DNA from: G963663495 sp963663495
GTDB lineage: Bacteria; Bacteroidota; Rhodothermia; Rhodothermales; Bin80
Assembly (NCBI GenBank): GCA_963663495.1
Contig: OY760427.1
Location: 3,596,001-3,660,000 of the forward strand
DNA: 64,000 nt
Direction of reading: 5' to 3'
Below the pieces are notes generated by a model. That model was not told the DNA's origin and did no database searches. It saw only the letters and a program-made list of their open reading frames with translations. Below are positions 59,961 through 64,000 of the stretch, one piece after another (position 1 is the stretch's first letter; each line of letters opens with the position of its first letter). A program made the translations under genes and the position numbers.

Positions 59961-60945
59961 TGATCTATAACCTCCTTACCCCTCAAATATAAGTACCCAT
60001 GAACGGTACGTCAAGATTCATGATACACGGATATGCAACTTCGTAACCGGATGAAAGGCGCGTGTTCCAATGATGAATCCTCCAAACTAACCTGTTACGG
60101 GGATGCCTCATACCGTATTCCCCTTACATGGTGGCCAAGTAAGGTTCTCGCTTACCTGTAAGGCGAAACGGGTTCTTGGGGTGGCTTGACATTCCCGCCA
60201 CAGGTGAATCACTTGTTGTAAGGAGGCGGTGGGACTCGAACCCTGTCGTCTCGTCGTCATGCAGGATGTACTGTTTCCTCACAGTATTCATGGTGCGGTC
60301 GTGTCGGCAGCCGACGCCAGAAGCTTCGGACTGCCCGTGGAGGAGGTTGACCCCGCTAGTGACCGCTGACAGGCTGTCTGGCGTCTGTGGATGAAGTATG
60401 CCGTGCTGAATGCTGTGCGGATCTATGAAGGGCAAGCGGCATCCTACGTCATGCCCCAAGGGTCCTGGACGGGTTACTGATGAGTCTTGTCTGGAAACCG
60501 GTACCGGTACAGCCCTGACGAAGGCTCCGGTGGGTTCGGTCCCAGTGCAAACATGTCTCGTTGTTCAGCTACCCCCAGGGATCCAGCCGCGGCACCGCCG
60601 TGCGCAGCCGAAGCTTCGTCCACATGGCCGAGTGGTCGCTCAACCCCGGGCGTCGCCAATCGTGATGGTATCCGCTGCCGATCACCTCGAAGTGCCTCGA
60701 CACGAAGGTGTGATCGAAGCAGCGCGGCCTATCGCCCTTGCTCACACGGTGGGTGACGGGAGCCTCCACATCGAACCCGTGACGGTTACGGAACGACCTG
60801 GGCGTTGAGCAAGCAGAGGTGCGCTACCTTAGTGTCGTCCTGGACGATGATCCCCGGAAGAGGATATCGGGAGGCACGGCGACGCGAACCGCGCGCAGGT
60901 TGGGGGAGTTCGTGCGGGGACCATCCTGAAGGAGGGTGAGCAGTC
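59961..60945. other. About 1 kb with no convincing gene; structured-looking sequence
   Basis: No frame here looks like protein. There is a 12-bp palindrome ACCGGTACCGGT (about 60498) and a tRNA T-loop-like word on the minus strand (GGGTTCGAGTCCC, about 60230-60245) without a matching acceptor stem. A short frame of about 40 codons (GTG near 60807 to TGA 60929, VRYLSVVLDDDPRKR...) ends just before the next gene and might be a leader or antitoxin-like peptide. The region could hold a noncoding RNA. Confidence 0.35.
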
Positions 60946-61335
60946 TTGGAGAATCTGAAGATTGCCGAGTTGATCGGCCGCGCCCCATGGCGGGAAGCAG
61001 TGATGTACAGGGAGACGTGGCCCCACGAGTACGTCCTCAGCCGCAAGGACGACCGGCGTGAGTTGATCGAGCTGGTCTGTGCCCGCTTCCGGGCCGGAGA
61101 GGGCGTTGCAGGCAAGTTCTTTGAATGGCGGAACACCTACCTCTTCATAGGCGATCACAAGTACTGGCTTATAACTCACTGGGACAAGATCGACAATGAG
61201 GATGGACAGGACTACGTTCTGAACCGAGCGCTCCTGTATCGAGACCGGCGCGACTTCGTCATTCAGACGGGCGATACCGGCAGACGGGAGGATTACCCGC
61301 ACAAGCCTGAAGCGATCGGGTTGACGTCCCGCTAG
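60946..61335 (+). CDS. Conserved-looking hypothetical protein of 129 residues
   Basis: The TTG start at 60946 is preceded by AAGGAGG. The sequence (RETWPHEYVL, WRNTYLFIGDHKYWL, DYVLNRALLYRDRRDFVIQ) has the even charge and aromatic spacing of a folded cytoplasmic protein. I have the impression of similar uncharacterised proteins near methylases and mobile regions, but no function can be given. The large minus-strand frame over it is antisense. Confidence 0.6.
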   Translation: MENLKIAELIGRAPWREAVMYRETWPHEYVLSRKDDRRELIELVCARFRAGEGVAGKFFEWRNTYLFIGDHKYWLITHWDKIDNEDGQDYVLNRALLYRDRRDFVIQTGDTGRREDYPHKPEAIGLTSR

Positions 61336-61601
61336 CACGCATTTCTCACAAGCAGGTCGAGACGGCCTGAGAAGCATCCAATTGGACATCAGCACGAGTG
61401 CGTTTGAGTCAGAACCTTGGTGGCGTGTAGTTTTTTGCTCCTCCAGTACCAAGTTTCGATGTTTTCAAGGGCCATAATGGCCTCGGAGGCACGATAATGC
61501 GGTCATTTGGTGCGCATTGGACACACCAATGCGGGAACGTCAACGATAACGCCCGCACTTGGGAGGATCTTCTGGAAAGGTGGTGCCCGATTAAGGCAGG
61601 A

Positions 61602-63035
61602 TTACCGGAAAACATCATCGGGTGACGACCTCGCAAGTGCATACGAGGCTGGAGCATCTCCGCGTAACTGAGCCACAACTTGGGCAAATAGCCGCTGCCA
61701 CGGATAGCACGAGGACAGCGACAGCTTGAACCGTCGCGTAGTCTTGGTAACCACCACCGCTACCTTGAACAATCGCTCACGGATCGTGCAGCAGCGCGCC
61801 CCCTCCAGCTCTGTTCCCTTCAGGCCCCATTCCTTGATCCGGGCGATGTACCCTTGGGCAAACGCCGACAAGAGCAGCCGTAACTGGTTGCTCTGCATCA
61901 TGGCGGTGGAGATCCGGTCCGCAAACAAATCCAGCTGCTGCTCCTTGATCCTGTTCTCCATCTCGCCGCGGGCACAGTATATGTCCTCATATACCTCGCG
62001 CTCATCGTACTCCTTCTCGTCCAGATTTGTGACCACAAAGCGGGCATTGTACCCCCGCGCTCCCGGCAAGTATTCCGCCTTTGCCACTACCCGGCGCTCT
62101 CGACTCCAACTCTTCAACGTGCGGTAAGGAAAGCTGCGAAAATGCCTCGCAGGCTCCCCGCTGGACTCGCATTGCTTCCGACTGGCTTCCATTTCCGCCT
62201 CGATAGCCTGCTGCAGGCGCGAATTCCGCCCCAATCCCACGATATAGGTCACATTCTTCTTCTCACACCAGGACAGAATCTTGTCGCGGCAAAATCCGCT
62301 GTCCGCACGAATCCAGATCTCTACATCCGGCCATAAGCGCCGTATCTGCTTCACCACCCGCTTCAGCACCTTTTTGGCCCCCTTCGAAGCATCAATATTG
62401 GACGGACGAGTAACCGAAGCTACGATATGCTCTCCGCACGTGACGTACAACGGCAGATAGCAGTAAACACCATAGTACCCGTGATAAAACCTTCCCTCCT
62501 GATTGCCATGCAACACATCATCCGTGGCGTCCAGATCCAGAATGATACGCTCCGGTGGCTCCTCATAGCTTTCAAGGAAAAGCTCCGTCAACTCCTTATG
62601 CACCTTTTTCGGATTCGCCGCCATACGTTTGTATCGATCTTTGTCGGCGGTTCCCTCGACCGACAATTCCAGCCGATTAAGCGTCTTGGAACTGGCAAGG
62701 GGATGCCCCTTATCGCGATCACGCACACGCTCGTCTCCCTCAATATCCTCGCATCCCACGGCCAGGCAAAGTATTGGATCATCCCGCAGCCTATCGTGGT
62801 CATTGAGGTCTTCGTAGCCCAAGAGTAGGCCGAAGATGCGCTGCCCCAGCAGGCGCTTTATGCTATGTTCCACCCGGGATGGGTCCCGGTAATCGGAAAA
62901 GCAGTCAGCCATTCGGACTAATAATTGGCATCTCTCCTCGACTTCGCGCAGGGCCAAGGCTCCTGCATTGGATGACATGCGTCCGCCGTCGAATTCTGCG
63001 ATGATTTTCCGCTTTCCTATCTTGGAAAACTCCAC
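61602..63035 (-). CDS. IS1380-family transposase
   Basis: The start is GTG at 63035 (MEFSKIGKRKIIAEFDGG). The 477 residues carry the family DDE signature: ILDLDATDDVLHG, IRADSGFCRDKIL and CARGEMENRIKEQQLDLFADR. The frame is intact. I could not fix the element ends; a shared GGTCATTT word near 61502 and, inverted, near 63130 is a weak candidate. It separates the small gene at 60946 from the truncated gene at 63166. Confidence 0.93.
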   Translation of the reverse strand: MEFSKIGKRKIIAEFDGGRMSSNAGALALREVEERCQLLVRMADCFSDYRDPSRVEHSIKRLLGQRIFGLLLGYEDLNDHDRLRDDPILCLAVGCEDIEGDERVRDRDKGHPLASSKTLNRLELSVEGTADKDRYKRMAANPKKVHKELTELFLESYEEPPERIILDLDATDDVLHGNQEGRFYHGYYGVYCYLPLYVTCGEHIVASVTRPSNIDASKGAKKVLKRVVKQIRRLWPDVEIWIRADSGFCRDKILSWCEKKNVTYIVGLGRNSRLQQAIEAEMEASRKQCESSGEPARHFRSFPYRTLKSWSRERRVVAKAEYLPGARGYNARFVVTNLDEKEYDEREVYEDIYCARGEMENRIKEQQLDLFADRISTAMMQSNQLRLLLSAFAQGYIARIKEWGLKGTELEGARCCTIRERLFKVAVVVTKTTRRFKLSLSSCYPWQRLFAQVVAQLRGDAPASYALARSSPDDVFR

Positions 63036-63165
63036 GGGTTGGACCGGGCAGTTTGTGGAGATGGTTTATGAACGCATGATGGCGTATAAGTGTATACCAA
63101 TGGCACACTTTGGCACCAAACAGTTCCCAAAATGACCAGCCGTGGTGAGATTTGCGGGCTGGGCG

Positions 63166-63336
63166 TTAGTGCTCAATCCGGCCCAGCGTGAACGAGGAGA
63201 GGCCCGTTGAGCCGAGCAGGTTGACGAATGCTCTCGCCATGCCTGGCGACATTTCCGGGTCGAGCACGGAGGCGAGTGCCCTTGTCACGGCTTCCTCGGT
63301 CCTCCACCTCGGTACGAGATTGCTCAGCAGGCTCAT
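63166..63336 (-). CDS. Truncated N-terminus of a possible PD-(D/E)XK nuclease family protein
   Basis: The 56-codon frame ATG 63336 to TAA 63166 reads MSLLSNLVPRWRTEEAVTRA, then LASVLD and ARAFVNLLG, ending TLGRIEH. This resembles the beginning of nuclease-family defence proteins, in which a much longer domain follows. It ends where the IS1380 region begins, so it was probably cut by that element. Family call is tentative. Confidence 0.4.
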   Translation of the reverse strand: MSLLSNLVPRWRTEEAVTRALASVLDPEMSPGMARAFVNLLGSTGLSSFTLGRIEH

Positions 63337-63364
63337 AAGAACTTCCCGGCGCCGGCGGCAGACC

Positions 63365-63565
63365 CTACCCCTGCCGACCCTTCCGCCTCGGCGACTGTCC
63401 AGAACTCCTGATGAGCTTGCCGCCCAGCGCGGGTTCCAGCCGGTAGCCGCCCACCTTCACCCCCACCTCGGCGAGCTGTTTCGCGGCCTGTTGGCTACGA
63501 TCGATTGCCGTTCGATCGATACTCGGGTTTCTCTTGAGAATCGTTGCTAGGTGATCCTTTTCCAT
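63365..63565 (-). CDS. Small basic protein, unknown
   Basis: The ATG at 63565 has GGAG 9 nt upstream. The 66 residues begin MEKDHLATILKRNPSIDRTA and end in a basic tail (SPRRKGRQG). It lies between the partial gene to the right and the truncated gene to the left, 28 bp from the latter, all on one strand, so they look like an operon. No family recognised. Confidence 0.45.
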   Translation of the reverse strand: MEKDHLATILKRNPSIDRTAIDRSQQAAKQLAEVGVKVGGYRLEPALGGKLIRSSGQSPRRKGRQG

Positions 63566-63588
63566 CCGCAGGTCTCCAGTCCAGGGTT

Positions 63589-64000
63589 CTAGATAAAGTA
63601 AAGCGTGTGGACGAAAGATGCCAATCCGTTTCGTGCCATGTGGTCTCGAAGGAACCAGAAGTAGTCCCAGACGGCTTGCTTGAGCAGGGGTTCGGCGCCG
63701 AAGTCCGTGATCTTCAGTGACAGCTCTTCCTGTAGGGTCCCCATGTCGATTCCCCGACCGTGCGTCAACCACCGTTCCTGGTCGTTCAATTGCGTCGCGA
63801 TCCAACCGGCTCGCTCTTCCTTCATTTCCTGCGTGACTTGAATCCCGCGAGTTTCCGTTTCGACCCAATCCTTGAACTTATAGCTGGTCAGCCACCGCTT
63901 CAGGAGGTCTATCGAAAGGCCGCGGGCCAACTCGAACTGATGGAGTTCCGCCAAGTCGAGCTTCTGGAGCAGGACCAACTCCGCGGTCGACAGCGCCTCG
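63589..64000 (-). CDS. Partial unknown protein running off the right edge
   Basis: The minus frame is open to the window end and stops at 63589 (TAG). The visible 137 residues are alpha-helical looking (STAELVLLQKLDLAELHQFE, MKEERAGWIATQLNDQERWL, AVWDYFWFLRDHM). I recognise no family. It heads the minus-strand operon with the two small genes to its left. Confidence 0.55.
   Translation of the reverse strand, partial: EALSTAELVLLQKLDLAELHQFELARGLSIDLLKRWLTSYKFKDWVETETRGIQVTQEMKEERAGWIATQLNDQERWLTHGRGIDMGTLQEELSLKITDFGAEPLLKQAVWDYFWFLRDHMARNGLASFVHTLYFI

Noticed and set aside
60212..60260. tRNA or tmRNA 3' end on the minus strand (GGGTTCGAGTCCC)
   Set aside because: Only three T-stem pairs form and no matching acceptor strand or anticodon arm was found nearby.
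60181..60945. Group II intron RNA
   Set aside because: The region looks structured, but I could not identify domain V or an intron-encoded protein.
60829..61452. 207-codon minus-strand frame
   Set aside because: It is antisense to the better-supported 129-codon gene that has a strong ribosome-binding site.

Overview
This window looks like a defence island from a Gram-negative bacterium in which mobile elements have broken up many of the genes. The Gram-negative call rests on a giant secreted protein whose C-terminus begins an autotransporter-like outer-membrane barrel, a small lipoprotein-like protein and an ECF sigma factor relic. Base composition is moderate to high G+C. A Rhodothermota/Bacteroidota-like or sponge-symbiont-like host would fit the protein families, but that is an impression and not proven. 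No rRNA, tRNA or CRISPR array was seen.

Layout. (1) 1-7490, minus: a Calx-beta-type repeat surface protein of about 2,500 residues, open at the left edge, with five exact-period 315-bp tandem repeats. (2) 7536-9444: an ISNCY-type element. (3) 9445-15020, plus: a decayed, inverted copy of the first 5.6 kb of the defence operon that lies at 43.5-26 kb. (4) 15.1-20.3 kb: an IS5-type element, trypsin-like peptidase remnants, a small exported protein and a broken sigma factor. (5) 20.3-43.5 kb, minus: a DISARM-like operon. Its SNF2-type helicase and large N6-adenine methylase are intact. The DUF1998 helicase/nuclease and the RelE-UvrD-type gene that follow are split by three insertions: a 3.9-kb IS256-type transposon, a second ISNCY element, and an element carrying a DUF4338-Tn5-type transposase. 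(6) 43.98-47.0 kb: an overlapping C5-methylase and GHKL-ATPase/nuclease pair. (7) 47.0-52.2 kb: a mosaic of IS5, IS256, IS1634 and IS4 pieces. (8) 52.5-57.5 kb: a DUF262-HNH endonuclease gene split by another DUF4338-transposase element (clean 8-bp target duplication), followed by an EcoRI-type adenine methylase with a frameshift. (9) 57.7-64 kb: IS fragments, small genes, an IS1380 element and small genes that run off the right edge.

How the parts fit. Three nucleic-acid defence modules sit side by side: DISARM-like, C5-methylase plus GHKL ATPase, and DUF262-HNH plus EcoRI-type methylase. At least two have been inactivated or trimmed by insertions that can be undone on paper, because target duplications, inverted repeats and reading frames line up. 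The most novel-looking items are the four-gene operon (SNF2 helicase, adenine methylase, DUF1998 helicase with a nuclease-like C-terminus, RelE-UvrD), the repeated fusion of the DruA-type DUF4338 domain to a Tn5-like transposase, and an IS256-type transposon carrying a second transposase-like protein that has lost catalytic acids. All family calls are from reading the sequence; no database search was run.
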